Origin: Desulfobulbaceae bacterium
GTDB lineage: Bacteria > Desulfobacterota > Desulfobulbia > Desulfobulbales > SURF-16
Assembly: GCA_020444175.1 (NCBI GenBank)
Contig: JAHLLM010000041.1
Span: 1 to 49,059 of the forward strand
Direction: 5' to 3'
DNA length: 49,059 nt
In this document: piece by piece, positions 41,471 through 49,059 of the stretch
How the letters are laid out: the number at the start of each line of letters is the position of its first letter
Position numbering within the stretch: position 1 is the first letter of the stretch
Notes under the pieces: generated by a model
The model's database searches: none
What the model saw: only the letters and a program-made list of their open reading frames with translations
Told to the model about the DNA's origin: nothing
Position numbers and translations under genes: made by a program

Positions 41471-42835
41471 ATGTTTGACAATCTTTCCGATCGCCTAAAT
41501 AAAGTTTTTAAAGACCTGCGCGGCCACGGGAAACTTTCTGAAAAGAATATTCAGGAAGCTTTGCGTGAGGTACGCATGGCTCTTCTTGAAGCTGACGTTA
41601 ACTTCACGGTTGTGAAACAATTTGTTTCCGCCATCCAGGAGAAGGCGGTCGGGCATGAGGTTCTGGAGAGTCTTTCTCCCGGTCAGCAGGTTATTAAAAT
41701 TGTCCACGAGGAACTGATTGGTCTTCTCGGGGGGGCAACAGCAGGCCTTGATCTGCAAGGCAAAACACCGGCCATTATTATGATGGTTGGTCTCCAGGGT
41801 TCAGGAAAGACCACAACCTCGGGCAAGCTTGCCAAGATGCTGAAAAAGCAGGGCCGGAGACCCTATCTGGTTCCTGCTGATGTTTATCGGCCTGCTGCTA
41901 TTGAGCAGCTGAATGTGCTGGGTAAGTCCATTGACGTACCGGTTCATCCGTCCCAGAGCGATCAGGACCCGGTAACCATTTGTAACAATGCCGTGTCCGT
42001 GGCCCAGCTCAGTAATTATGATACATTGCTGATTGATACTGCCGGACGTCTGCATATTGACGAAACGCTGATGGGAGAGCTCGGCAATATCAAAGCTGCC
42101 GTTGCTCCTGCTGAAATCCTTTTCGTGGCAGATGCCATGACCGGGCAGGATGCAGTTACTGTTGCCGATAAGTTCAATAAGGATCTATCAATAACCGGTG
42201 TCGTTCTCTCCAAGATGGAGGGTGATGCCCGGGGCGGTGCGGCATTGTCCATTGCCAGGGTTGCCCAGCGGCCGATAAAGTTCATCGGTACTGGTGAAGA
42301 TCTTGATGCCATTGAGATCTTCCATCCCGACCGTATGGCTTCCCGTATCCTCGGTATGGGTGATGTTCTTACCCTGATTGAAAAAGCCGAGGAGGTTGTT
42401 GACAAGAAAAAAGCGGAAAAGCTTGCCAAGAAGATCAGCAAGAGCACCTTTTCCCTTGAGGATTTTCTTGATCAGATTCAGCAGATTAAAAAGATGGGCA
42501 GTCTTGAGCAGATTATGGGTATGATTCCGGGACTCAGCCGGATGAAGCAGATGAAAGACATGCCTAAACCCGATGAAAAGGAATTAGGTAAGATCGAGGC
42601 TATTATTCGCTCCATGACTGCCCAGGAGAGGCGTAAATATCAAATTATCAACTCCAGCCGCAGGCAGAGAATAGCCAAAGGCAGCGGCACCTCTGTCCAG
42701 GATGTTAATAAGGTTATTAAAAGCTACAGCGAAATGCTGAAGATGATGAAGAAGATGAAAGGCAAAATGGGTGGCGCCGGACCTTTGGCCAAAGGGAAAA
42801 AACGTCGGAAGAAGCCAAAAGGATTGTTTCGCTAG
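41471..42835 (+). CDS. ffh: signal recognition particle GTPase Ffh
   Basis: Ffh binds 4.5S RNA and signal sequences for co-translational targeting. The 454-residue protein has the N domain, G domain (G1 GLQGSGKTT at 107-115, DTAGRLHID, and SKMEGDARGGAALS) and the Met-rich M domain (about 325-454) with GMIPGLSRMKQMKDMP and the RNA-binding SSRRQRIAKGSGTSVQDVN. It ends in a Lys/Gly-rich tail. The ATG has no clear ribosome site. It starts the translation cluster. Confidence 0.97.
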   Translation: MFDNLSDRLNKVFKDLRGHGKLSEKNIQEALREVRMALLEADVNFTVVKQFVSAIQEKAVGHEVLESLSPGQQVIKIVHEELIGLLGGATAGLDLQGKTPAIIMMVGLQGSGKTTTSGKLAKMLKKQGRRPYLVPADVYRPAAIEQLNVLGKSIDVPVHPSQSDQDPVTICNNAVSVAQLSNYDTLLIDTAGRLHIDETLMGELGNIKAAVAPAEILFVADAMTGQDAVTVADKFNKDLSITGVVLSKMEGDARGGAALSIARVAQRPIKFIGTGEDLDAIEIFHPDRMASRILGMGDVLTLIEKAEEVVDKKKAEKLAKKISKSTFSLEDFLDQIQQIKKMGSLEQIMGMIPGLSRMKQMKDMPKPDEKELGKIEAIIRSMTAQERRKYQIINSSRRQRIAKGSGTSVQDVNKVIKSYSEMLKMMKKMKGKMGGAGPLAKGKKRRKKPKGLFR

Positions 42836-42928
42836 TAAGAGCGGAAGTTTGAGCAGAAAGAGAAACCGCGGAAGTTACAGAATATAAAGAAGTCAGAGAA
42901 GTTAAAGAATATATTGGAGGAAAAACAC

Positions 42929-43177
42929 ATGGCTGTAAAAATTAGACTCACCAGAATGGGAAGAAAGAAAAAACCTTTCTACCGGATTGTGGTTGCAAAT
43001 TCAGAAGCTCCCCGTGATGGTAAGTTTTTGGAAGTTGTTGGTACATATGACCCGATGCAGGAGCCGGCAGCAATTACTCTGCATCAGGAGAAGCTGCAGA
43101 GCTGGCTTGATCAGGGTGCTACACCTACTACCACAGTAAAAAGTCTGCTCAAAAAAGCAGCAGCTGTTGCTGCCTAA
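42929..43177 (+). CDS. rpsP: 30S ribosomal protein S16
   Basis: S16 is an assembly protein of the small ribosomal subunit. The 82-residue protein begins [31 protein letters not shown], the family signature. The ATG at 42929 is set by TTGGAGG upstream. The 93-bp gap before it contains GAAGTTA/AGAGAAGT word repeats. The ffh-rpsP-khpA-rimM-trmD-rplS order is conserved in many bacteria. Confidence 0.98.
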   Translation: MAVKIRLTRMGRKKKPFYRIVVANSEAPRDGKFLEVVGTYDPMQEPAAITLHQEKLQSWLDQGATPTTTVKSLLKKAAAVAA

Positions 43178-43201
43178 TTTGATCGTCTGCTGGTTATCTT
43201 T

Positions 43202-43432
43202 ATGAAAGAGCTTGTCCATTTTATTGCCTCTTCCCTGGTTGATCAACCCTCTGCCGTGGATGTTAACGAGTCTGATCAGGATGATGTTATCCTGGTTGAG
43301 CTTCGTGTGGCAAAGGAAGACCTGGGAAAAGTAATAGGCAAACAGGGACGGACGGCACGTGCCATCAGGGCTCTGCTCAGCGCTGCTGCAGGCAAGGAAA
43401 ACAAGAGATCAAGGTTGGAAATTCTTGAGTAA
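43202..43432 (+). CDS. khpA: KH-domain RNA-binding protein KhpA
   Basis: This 76-residue protein is a single KH domain ([57 protein letters not shown]) with the GKxGR loop as GKQGR. KhpA forms a dimer or pairs with KhpB and binds many RNAs, affecting cell division in streptococci. Its position between rpsP and rimM is conserved. It overlaps rimM by eight bases. Confidence 0.95.
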   Translation: MKELVHFIASSLVDQPSAVDVNESDQDDVILVELRVAKEDLGKVIGKQGRTARAIRALLSAAAGKENKRSRLEILE

Positions 43433-43970
43433 ATCCTGTTCCCCGGAAGGATGCAGTGAAGTAGCAATCGGAAAAATAACCAAACCCCATGGTATTAAAG
43501 GGGAGTTGAAGGTTTTTCCCTATTCCGGCAGTGCTGAAAATTTTGCATTTTACACTCGTTTTTTTCTCTTCTGTTCTGGCGAAGAGAACGGACGCTGGTT
43601 TGATATTCATAAAGTTCGCAGTCAGGGACGATTTGCCGTGGTTTCCCTGGAAGGCGTAAAAGACCGCAATGCCTCGGAGTCCTTAACCGGCTGTGAGGTC
43701 TGGGTTGCCCGGCATGAAATGCCGGAACTTCCGGAAGATGAATTTTACTGGCAAGACCTGCTGGGACTTGATGTGCTTACTGTTGACGGCGAGCAGCTGG
43801 GGAAAGTAAGTGATCTGCTTTCCACCGGAGCCCATGATATTCTCGTTGTCAAAGGAGCCGGTCGGGAGTATATGATACCGGCCCTTGATGAGTTTGTAGT
43901 GGAGATTGATGAAGAATCCGGAACCATTCAGGTTGATCTCCCTGACGGATTGCTGGAAATGAACAGCTGA
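43425..43970 (+). CDS. rimM: ribosome maturation factor RimM
   Basis: RimM assists assembly of the 30S head by binding S19. The 181-residue protein starts with TTG at 43425 ([30 protein letters not shown]). The N-terminal beta barrel has the family motif [12 protein letters not shown], and the C-terminal PRC-barrel has [12 protein letters not shown] and AHDILVVKG...[11 protein letters not shown]. The start inside khpA follows AAGGTTGG. Longer in-frame readings do not match the family. It overlaps trmD by one base. Confidence 0.95.
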   Translation: MSKSCSPEGCSEVAIGKITKPHGIKGELKVFPYSGSAENFAFYTRFFLFCSGEENGRWFDIHKVRSQGRFAVVSLEGVKDRNASESLTGCEVWVARHEMPELPEDEFYWQDLLGLDVLTVDGEQLGKVSDLLSTGAHDILVVKGAGREYMIPALDEFVVEIDEESGTIQVDLPDGLLEMNS

Positions 43971-44734
43971 TGCGCTTTCATGTACTGACAATTTTCCCGG
44001 AATTTCTTGAATCGCCTCTTAAAGAGGGGATCATTCGTCGGGCACTGCAAGGCGGCAGTATTGAAGTGCATTTGAGCAATATCAGAGATTTTGCTCTTGA
44101 TAAACATTCCATGACCGATGACCGTCCTTTTGGCGGTGGAGAGGGGATGGTCATGAAACCTGAGCCATTGGCGGCGGCAATCCGCAAGGCCAGAGCGCAA
44201 TGTGCTGATAGCCATGTGGTATTACTCTCCCCCCAGGGAAGAAAATACGATCAGGACGTGGCCGCTGAACTTGCCCGGAGCGAAAAGGATTTAATTCTGG
44301 TCTGCGGCCGCTATGAAGGCGTTGATGAGCGCATCAGGCAAAATTTTATTGATGAAGAAATCTCCATAGGGGATTATATCCTTACCGGCGGTGAACTGGC
44401 GGCAATGGTCATTATTGATTCTGTTACCCGCCTGCTCCCCGGAGTTCTTGGCTGCGCCGGTTCTGCGGAATATGACACCTTCAGCCGAGGGGGCTTGAAG
44501 TTTCCCCAATATACCAGGCCGAGTGTTTTTGAAGGACATCCGGTTCCCGAGGTACTGCTGTCAGGGGATCATGAAAAAATTTCAAATTGGCGTTTTGCAG
44601 CTGCCGTGCAGATGACCAAGGAAAAGAGACCTGATTTGTTGGCGGATATGGCTTTTAGCAACGAGCAATTACAGGTACTTGCCGATCACGGTGTGTTTCT
44701 GGGCTACACTGGAACAGGCAAAGAGAAAAACTGA
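43970..44734 (+). CDS. trmD: tRNA (guanine37-N1)-methyltransferase TrmD
   Basis: TrmD makes m1G37 in tRNAs to prevent frameshifting. The 254-residue protein has the SPOUT knot features: DDRPFGGGEGMVMKPEPL, ILVCGRYEGVDERI and the catalytic/SAM loop SIGDYILTGGELAAMVIIDSVTRLLPGVLG. The C-terminal helical domain is present. TGATG links it to rimM, and its stop lies one base before the next gene. Confidence 0.97.
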   Translation: MRFHVLTIFPEFLESPLKEGIIRRALQGGSIEVHLSNIRDFALDKHSMTDDRPFGGGEGMVMKPEPLAAAIRKARAQCADSHVVLLSPQGRKYDQDVAAELARSEKDLILVCGRYEGVDERIRQNFIDEEISIGDYILTGGELAAMVIIDSVTRLLPGVLGCAGSAEYDTFSRGGLKFPQYTRPSVFEGHPVPEVLLSGDHEKISNWRFAAAVQMTKEKRPDLLADMAFSNEQLQVLADHGVFLGYTGTGKEKN

Positions 44735-44735
44735 C

Positions 44736-45320
44736 TTGTCTGCCTCAACTGAGTCGATTTTTAATGTGGATCTTGCCTTGATCCACTATCCTGTTTGCAA
44801 TAAAAATCAGGAGCTGATAGGGTCTGCGGTAACAAATCTCGATATCCATGATATCGCCAGGGCTGGAAGGACATTTGGAGTCGGCAGTTACTATATTGTC
44901 ACTCCGTATAAAGACCAGCAGAAGCTTGTTGAAGAGATTGTCAGCCACTGGCAGGACGGATACGGAGCCACTTATAACAGTGATCGCAAGGAGGCTCTGA
45001 CACGAGTTCGGATCTGTGATGATCTGCAAAGTTTATATGGCGTGGTGACAGAAACAGGGACACGGCCTCTGGTTGTTGCCACCAGTGCTAAAAAAACGGA
45101 TAAATCCGTTTCTTATAAAGAGATGCGGGAAAAAATATTCAGAGGGGAGCATGTGCTGCTGCTCTTTGGGACGGCTTGGGGCCTTGCCGAAGAGGCCCTT
45201 GCTGAAGTTGATGCCATGCTGCCGCCCATAAGCGGCTATGGCGATTACAACCATCTTTCCGTGCGGTCAGCGGTATCGGTTATCCTGGACAGGCTGCTTG
45301 GAAAACATGAACAAGAGTGA
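44736..45320 (+). CDS. SPOUT-type RNA methyltransferase-like protein (PF09936-like)
   Basis: The 194-residue protein resembles the SAM-dependent RNA methyltransferase domain that occurs next to, or fused with, TrmD in Desulfobacterota and some other lineages. Recognisable segments are LIHYPVCNKNQELIGSAVTNLDIHDIARAGRTFGVGSYYIVTP at the start and HVLLLFGTAWGLAEEAL with PPISGYGDYNHLSVRSAVSVILDRL at the end, the latter forming the knot. The start is TTG at 44736, one base after the trmD stop. Its RNA target is unknown. Confidence 0.85.
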   Translation: MSASTESIFNVDLALIHYPVCNKNQELIGSAVTNLDIHDIARAGRTFGVGSYYIVTPYKDQQKLVEEIVSHWQDGYGATYNSDRKEALTRVRICDDLQSLYGVVTETGTRPLVVATSAKKTDKSVSYKEMREKIFRGEHVLLLFGTAWGLAEEALAEVDAMLPPISGYGDYNHLSVRSAVSVILDRLLGKHEQE

Positions 45321-45363
45321 GAATAAAACTTAAATTATAGGATTTGGACCTTTTATATTAATG

Positions 45364-45470
45364 TCGTGTCAAATATCATTTGTCGTTTCCCTTAGGTCGG
45401 AAGCCTCTGCCCGGCGCACATGAGTCGCCACGGGGATACTGTCCTGTATAACGGTCCAAAATTGGCAAGA
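45364..45470 (+). promoter_or_regulatory. possible structured leader of rplS
   Basis: The 171-bp gap before rplS contains a GC-rich hairpin: CCCGGCG pairs with CGCCACGGG across CACATGAGT, with a two-base bulge. It is followed by GATACTGTCC and GGTCC. Outer complements GTGTC and GACAC may close a larger domain. It matches no riboswitch consensus I know. It could be a ribosomal-protein leader. Confidence 0.35.
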
Positions 45471-45491
45471 CACTAACAGTGAGTGAAGATT

Positions 45492-45839
45492 ATGAATGTG
45501 TTAGAACAGATTGAAAAAGAAAATATGCGTTATGATGTCCCTGAATTTCGTTCAGGAGATACGGTAAGTGTACATATCCGTATTGTCGAGGGAGCCAAAG
45601 AAAGGGTCCAGATATTCAAAGGTGTGGTAATCGGCCGCAAAAACGGCACCATGGGTGCTCATTTTACCGTGCGGAAAATTTCACACGGAGTTGGCGTTGA
45701 AAAAACTTTTCCCTGCCATTCCCCCCGTATTGAAAAAATCGAAGTGGAGAGCAGGGGACGGGTTCGTCGTTCTAAACTCTACTATCTCCGCAAACTGCGC
45801 GGCAAAGCGGCACGTATTAAAGAGAGACGTGTTAACTAA
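45492..45839 (+). CDS. rplS: 50S ribosomal protein L19
   Basis: L19 sits at the 30S-50S interface. The 115-residue protein begins [34 protein letters not shown] and has [42 protein letters not shown], the family core. The ATG at 45492 follows GAGTGAAG. A GTG three codons upstream is less likely. It is separated from the SPOUT gene by a possible regulatory leader. Confidence 0.98.
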   Translation: MNVLEQIEKENMRYDVPEFRSGDTVSVHIRIVEGAKERVQIFKGVVIGRKNGTMGAHFTVRKISHGVGVEKTFPCHSPRIEKIEVESRGRVRRSKLYYLRKLRGKAARIKERRVN

Positions 45840-45840
45840 A

Positions 45841-45970
45841 GAAGTTAAAGGAGTTAGAGAAGTAAAAGGATGCAGGACGTCAACTAGGTTGCCTGGAAAT
45901 GTTCTGCTGATCAAGGCCTATATTTTTACCTTCTCTGTCTTCTCTAACTTCTTTTACTTCTCGAACTTCC
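45841..45970. repeat. inverted pair of GAAGTTAGAGAAG word repeats
   Basis: Immediately after rplS, purine-rich GAAGTTAAAGGAGTTAGAG with its continuation (45841-45869) faces the complementary pyrimidine-rich stretch at 45928-45970. The 11-bp core AGTTAGAGAAG (45852-45862) pairs perfectly with 45939-45949 or neighbouring registers. About 60 bp lie between. Similar words occur upstream of rpsP (42875-42910). Confidence 0.8.
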
Positions 45971-45979
45971 AATTGCGAA

Positions 45980-46585
45980 ATGGACACCTTTTCCTTTGAA
46001 AGAAAGCTGTCAGGGGAGGGTTTCCGTTGTGTTGCAGGTGTGGACGAAGCAGGCAGGGGACCGCTGGCCGGACCTGTTGTTGCTGGTTCTGTTGTTCTGC
46101 CTCTTGACTGTGATTATTCCCCATTTCTTGATTCCAAGAAACTGACAGCAAAAAAGCGCGAGAAGTTATTTGCGACCCTGAATGACCTGGGAATTCCTTA
46201 TGGCGTCGGGGTCGCAAGTGCTGCGGAAATTGAAGACATCAATATTTTGCAGGCCTCTCTTCTGGCCATGAAACGAGCTGTTCTCGCTTTACCCGCTATG
46301 CCGGATTATCTTCTTGTTGACGGTAAATTTACCGTTCCTTTCGATGACCTTCCCCAACAGGCTCTTATCAAGGGCGAGTCAAAAAGCGCCTCTATTGCTG
46401 CGGCTTCCATTGTGGCAAAAGTAACCCGTGATCGAATCATGATGGAATATCATGAGAAATTCCCGCAGTATGGATTTGACAGGCACAAGGGATATCCCAC
46501 CAAGGAACATAAGCGTCTTCTCATTGAATTCGGTCCTTCTGATATCCATAGAAAAACCTTCAGCGGTGTGAAGGAACTGCTCTGA
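45980..46585 (+). CDS. rnhB: ribonuclease HII
   Basis: RNase HII removes ribonucleotides from DNA. The 201-residue protein has the DE metal site in AGVDEAGRGPLAGPVVAGSVVL (D22, E23), LLVDGKF, and SIAAASIVAKVTRDRIM with KGYPTKEHKRLLIEFGPSDIHRKTF, the GRG-type class II pattern. The position after rplS is conserved. There is no strong ribosome site before the ATG. Confidence 0.96.
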   Translation: MDTFSFERKLSGEGFRCVAGVDEAGRGPLAGPVVAGSVVLPLDCDYSPFLDSKKLTAKKREKLFATLNDLGIPYGVGVASAAEIEDINILQASLLAMKRAVLALPAMPDYLLVDGKFTVPFDDLPQQALIKGESKSASIAAASIVAKVTRDRIMMEYHEKFPQYGFDRHKGYPTKEHKRLLIEFGPSDIHRKTFSGVKELL

Positions 46586-46654
46586 TTTGTTTGGATGCGA
46601 GAAAGTTCTCTTGTCGTTGTTTGATAAATTTGCAATAACCTGGAAAACATTCCC

Positions 46655-47023
46655 ATGACCTTTAAGCGGCAGAGCCTTGGAAAAAAGGGCGAGGAAATAG
46701 CCCGTTCTTACCTGGAAAAACAAGGATATACGATTATCATCTCAAATTTTCGAACAAAGAGCGGCGAAATTGATCTCATCGCCAAAGATGGAGAGGTTTT
46801 GGTCTTTGTTGAAGTAAAAACCAGGACAAGTGAACAGTTCGGTTCGCCCTTTGATGCCGTGACGTCGAGAAAACGCGGCCAGATTTCCAGGGTTGCCATG
46901 GAATATATGGTAAATAACGGCGGAATGGATCAGCCGGCCAGATTTGATGTTGTTGCCGTACGGATGACTGAGAATAAGCCCTTCGTTGAAATCGTTAAGA
47001 ATGCTTTTGAATTAAGCTGGTAA
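46655..47023 (+). CDS. YraN/UPF0102-family nuclease-like protein
   Basis: The 122-residue protein has the YraN pattern: KKGEEIARSYLEKQGYTIIISNFRTKSGEIDLIAKDGEVLVFVEVKTRTSEQFGSPFDAV. The GEIDLI and FVEVKTR parts form a PD-(D/E)xK-like nuclease site. The biochemical role is not settled. It commonly follows rnhB. Confidence 0.93.
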   Translation: MTFKRQSLGKKGEEIARSYLEKQGYTIIISNFRTKSGEIDLIAKDGEVLVFVEVKTRTSEQFGSPFDAVTSRKRGQISRVAMEYMVNNGGMDQPARFDVVAVRMTENKPFVEIVKNAFELSW

Positions 47024-47037
47024 ACACGTAAAAATTG

Positions 47038-48039
47038 ATGAAACCACTTGCCATTACGATGGGATGCCCGGTTGGTATCGGCCCGGAGATCATCCTGAAA
47101 TATTTTGCTTCAAAACCTGCTTTTCCTGCCGGAATGACGCCTGTTGTTGTCGGTGATCCCAAGATATTAAGCCGGTGCAGCGAGTCTCTTAATATCCCTG
47201 CCACCATTTCGTTATGGACACCGGGGGAGAGGTTGAAAAATGGCGTTGTTTCGGTTTTTGCTCCTGAAAATTTGCCGGCACTCGACCCGGACTGCCTGGG
47301 CTGGGGAAAACCTGACGTGCAAACCGGGAAGGCAATGGCCGGTTATATCGAGACAGCTGTCAGTCTTATTCAAGCTGGACAGTGCAGCGGTATGGTTACA
47401 TGTCCCATTACCAAAAAAGCGTTAAATGAAGCTGGGTACAATTTCCCAGGACATACTGAAATGCTTGCATCTCTCTGTCAAACGGACGATTATGCCATGA
47501 TGATGGCCGGAGAGAAACTCCGGGTAACGCTGGTTACCATCCATACGCCGCTGGGCAGGGTGCCGGCGGTATTGAGTTCCGACAAGATTTTTCATCTCAT
47601 CGAAATGACAGCTCTGTCGCTTAAAAATGATTTCGGTATCTCCGCTCCCTGTCTTGCCGTTGCAGCCTTGAATCCCCATGCCGGAGAAGACGGTCTCTTT
47701 GGCGATGAAGAGGACCGGCTGATCCGACCGGCAATACAGCAGGCCACCGAGGCCAGCATAGACGTGAGTGGTCCATTCCCGCCTGATACTGTTTTTTATA
47801 AGGCGGCAGCCGGAAATTATGATGCCGTTGTCTGCATGTACCATGACCAGGGACTTATTCCCTTTAAACTGCTTCATTTTGCCGATGGGGTCAATGTAAC
47901 CATCGGGCTGCCCATTGTCAGGACATCCGTTGATCATGGGACGGCCTATGACATTGCGGGACAGGGCAAGGCTGACCCATCCAGTCTTGCTGCCGCAGTG
48001 GCAATGGCCGGAGAAATTGCCGCCAATCGCCTGCAATAA
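47038..48039 (+). CDS. pdxA: 4-hydroxythreonine-4-phosphate dehydrogenase PdxA
   Basis: PdxA oxidises 4-phosphohydroxy-L-threonine in the DXP-dependent pyridoxal phosphate pathway. The 333-residue protein shows the metal-ligand histidines in FPGHTEML, LNPHAGEDGLFGDEE and MYHDQGLIPFK, and an N-terminal ITMGCPVGIGPEI. The ATG at 47038 is preferred over an adjoining TTG. It lies 14 bp after the yraN-like gene. Confidence 0.96.
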   Translation: MKPLAITMGCPVGIGPEIILKYFASKPAFPAGMTPVVVGDPKILSRCSESLNIPATISLWTPGERLKNGVVSVFAPENLPALDPDCLGWGKPDVQTGKAMAGYIETAVSLIQAGQCSGMVTCPITKKALNEAGYNFPGHTEMLASLCQTDDYAMMMAGEKLRVTLVTIHTPLGRVPAVLSSDKIFHLIEMTALSLKNDFGISAPCLAVAALNPHAGEDGLFGDEEDRLIRPAIQQATEASIDVSGPFPPDTVFYKAAAGNYDAVVCMYHDQGLIPFKLLHFADGVNVTIGLPIVRTSVDHGTAYDIAGQGKADPSSLAAAVAMAGEIAANRLQ

Positions 48040-48163
48040 ATTTACGAACAATTGCCGGTGCTCTCGCGGGGAGCTTAAATCGGTTTTAGCAGAACAGCAC
48101 ACGTTAACTGCCCCTTATGAACAAGGACTCGACCTCAGGTCCAGTAAATCAAGTTATTTTGTT

Positions 48164-48724
48164 ATGCTTAAGAAAATAGGACTTTGCGGAAGCCATAGAA
48201 CAGGAAAAACCACTCTGGCCAGGGTCATTGCCGAGCGGACCGGAATGGAATTTCTGCAGACAACGACAAGCGATGTTTTTGCCGGTAACGGGTTGAATCC
48301 CTCTGAGCCGATGGATTTTACCACCCGGATCTGGATTCAGCAGAAAGTCGTAGATGCTGCCGAGGAAGTTTGGCAGGGGGCGGTCGGTTCTTTTATCACT
48401 GACAGAACGCCCATTGATATGATGGCCTATACTCTGGCTGATATTCAAGGAAAAACAGAAGTCGATTTTGCAGCCCTTGAAGAGTATCTGGATCGTTGTT
48501 TTGCTGCAACGAACAAATTTTTTTCTGATCTTGTGATCGTGCAGCCGGCAATACCTCTTATTCATGAAGAGGGAAAGGCTGCCTTGAATAAAGCGTATAT
48601 GGAACATCTGAACATTCTTGTAAAAGGTTTGTGTTTTGATGAACGACTGGACCTGTCGGTTCGTATCATGGAGAGAAAGGTTGTTGACCTGGATGAGCGG
48701 GTGCAGGATGTGCTCATGGCATGA
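48164..48724 (+). CDS. P-loop NTPase, AAA_28/NadR-like kinase family
   Basis: The 186-residue protein starts MLKKIGLCGSHRTGKTTLARVIAERTGM, with Walker A GSHRTGKTT (9-17). A second conserved segment, FITDRTPIDMMAYTLADI, resembles nucleoside or nucleotide kinases, where the DR pair contacts substrate. No other domain is visible. The ATG at 48164 has no good ribosome site, and the longer reading through the pdxA end is not credible. The substrate is unknown. It ends the translation cluster. Confidence 0.75.
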   Translation: MLKKIGLCGSHRTGKTTLARVIAERTGMEFLQTTTSDVFAGNGLNPSEPMDFTTRIWIQQKVVDAAEEVWQGAVGSFITDRTPIDMMAYTLADIQGKTEVDFAALEEYLDRCFAATNKFFSDLVIVQPAIPLIHEEGKAALNKAYMEHLNILVKGLCFDERLDLSVRIMERKVVDLDERVQDVLMA

Positions 48725-48935
48725 GTGCATTTAGTGAACATGGGCCATCCCGAAAGGGTGCTTCACGTGCAGGGAAAAGAAAATCAAAAATCACAGGGCA
48801 ACAGGGAGAAAATTTGCTGTTTTCGAAAGGCATATTTTGAGCAGAGTGGCCCGGCCAGGGAATATCGCTGAACATAAAAGTCCCAGGGGTGTCATTAAAT
48901 AATATGATTACCACTCATTTTCAGCCTTTTTATAC
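48725..48935. other. intergenic region after the P-loop gene, no gene
   Basis: There is no convincing ORF, terminator or promoter here. The only open frame (minus strand, about 66 codons) has no family resemblance and no ribosome site. Confidence 0.5.
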
Positions 48936-49007
48936 GTCATTCCCGCGAAAGCGGGAATCTAGGCGGATTAGCCAACTACTCTGGATTCCCGCTTTCGCGG
49001 GAATGAC
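48936..49007. repeat. paired ATTCCCGC palindromes (dRS3-like repeat)
   Basis: GTCATTCCCGCGAAAGCGGG and four further bases (48936-48959) are repeated as a perfect 24-bp inverted copy at 48984-49007 across a 24-bp spacer. Each arm is also a hairpin: TTCCCGC, loop GAAA or TTTC, GCGGGAA. The core resembles dRS3-type repeats scattered in many bacterial genomes. Confidence 0.9.
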
Positions 49008-49011
49008 TTTT

Positions 49012-49059
49012 GACGGTTTCGTAAAAACCCCCTCAACCGCCGCCGACAAGTATGTAACT
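49012..49059 (+). mobile_element. 101-bp MITE-like family, copy D (cut by window end)
   Basis: The first 48 bases of the element are present from GACGGTTTCGTAAAAACCCC onward, with an A5C5 junction intermediate between copies A and B. It begins four bases after the paired palindromes. The right end and flanking duplication lie outside the window. Confidence 0.8.

Noticed and set aside
48714-48914. Minus-strand open frame after the P-loop gene
   Set aside because: No Shine-Dalgarno sequence, no recognisable motif, and it overlaps the end of a better gene.
1-49059. tRNA, rRNA, prophage or full insertion sequence
   Set aside because: I saw no cloverleaf, rRNA segment, integrase or transposase gene. 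The mobile DNA present is short and non-coding.

Overview
The window looks like a chromosomal stretch of a motile, Gram-negative, probably anaerobic bacterium, most likely a member of the Desulfobacterota (Desulfobulbales-like). I infer this from protein style and gene content: a two-gene iron-sulfur fumarase, a CooC-type ATPase, a long FlgE, sigma-54 flagellar control and the FtsE/FtsX/EnvC/CtpA cluster. No 16S gene is present, so this placement is an inference. Almost everything is housekeeping or flagellar. The unusual content is in the intergenic DNA.

Layout. 1-4669 (+): rRNA methyltransferases rsmI and rlmE, then yebC-ruvC-ruvA-ruvB. 5053-9619 (+): panB joined to motA-motB, a PilZ-like gene, and the two fumarase subunits. 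9654-17500 (-): dgkA, then a cell-envelope cluster transcribed ftsE, ftsX, envC-like, a multicopper oxidase carrying a CopB-like C-terminal barrel domain, and ctpA. 17915-22571 (+): two sigma-54 activators (one without a receiver, one NtrC-type response regulator) flanking an exported TPR protein. 22710-35609 (+): flagellar cluster flgB-flgC-fliE-fliF-fliG-fliH-fliI-fliJ-motE-like-fliK-flgD-flgE, with a good sigma-54 promoter before flgB and a 27-bp hairpin after flgE. 35786-36547 (-): cooC. 36900-41249 (+): ileS, lspA, fabD. 41471-48724 (+): the translation cluster ffh-rpsP-khpA-rimM-trmD-SPOUT methyltransferase-rplS-rnhB-yraN-pdxA and a P-loop kinase-like gene.

The genes fit together as follows. 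The NtrC-type regulator lies directly upstream of flgB and its sigma-54 promoter, so it is the probable activator of the basal body, rod, export ATPase and hook genes. MotA/MotB and the PilZ-like protein supply the stator and a possible c-di-GMP brake. FtsEX and the degenerate LytM protein would activate amidases at the septum, and CtpA would process periplasmic proteins.

Most interesting. Two families of short, non-coding, foldback mobile elements (MITE-like) can be defined completely from the sequence. A 153-bp family has three copies, each flanked by a perfect 8-bp direct repeat (GTTGTTAA, ATACAACC, CCCTTCCT), with GTAAC-type ends and pair-preserving changes in the stems. A 101-bp family has two intact copies flanked by 6-bp direct repeats, one diverged copy and one copy cut by the window end. 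Their insertions separate ftsE from ftsX, flgC from fliE, and the motE-like gene from fliK. Other points are the oxidase-barrel fusion, a GAFTHA variant of the sigma-54 contact loop, internal repeats in FliK and FlgE, and several unrelated word-like short repeats just upstream of start codons.
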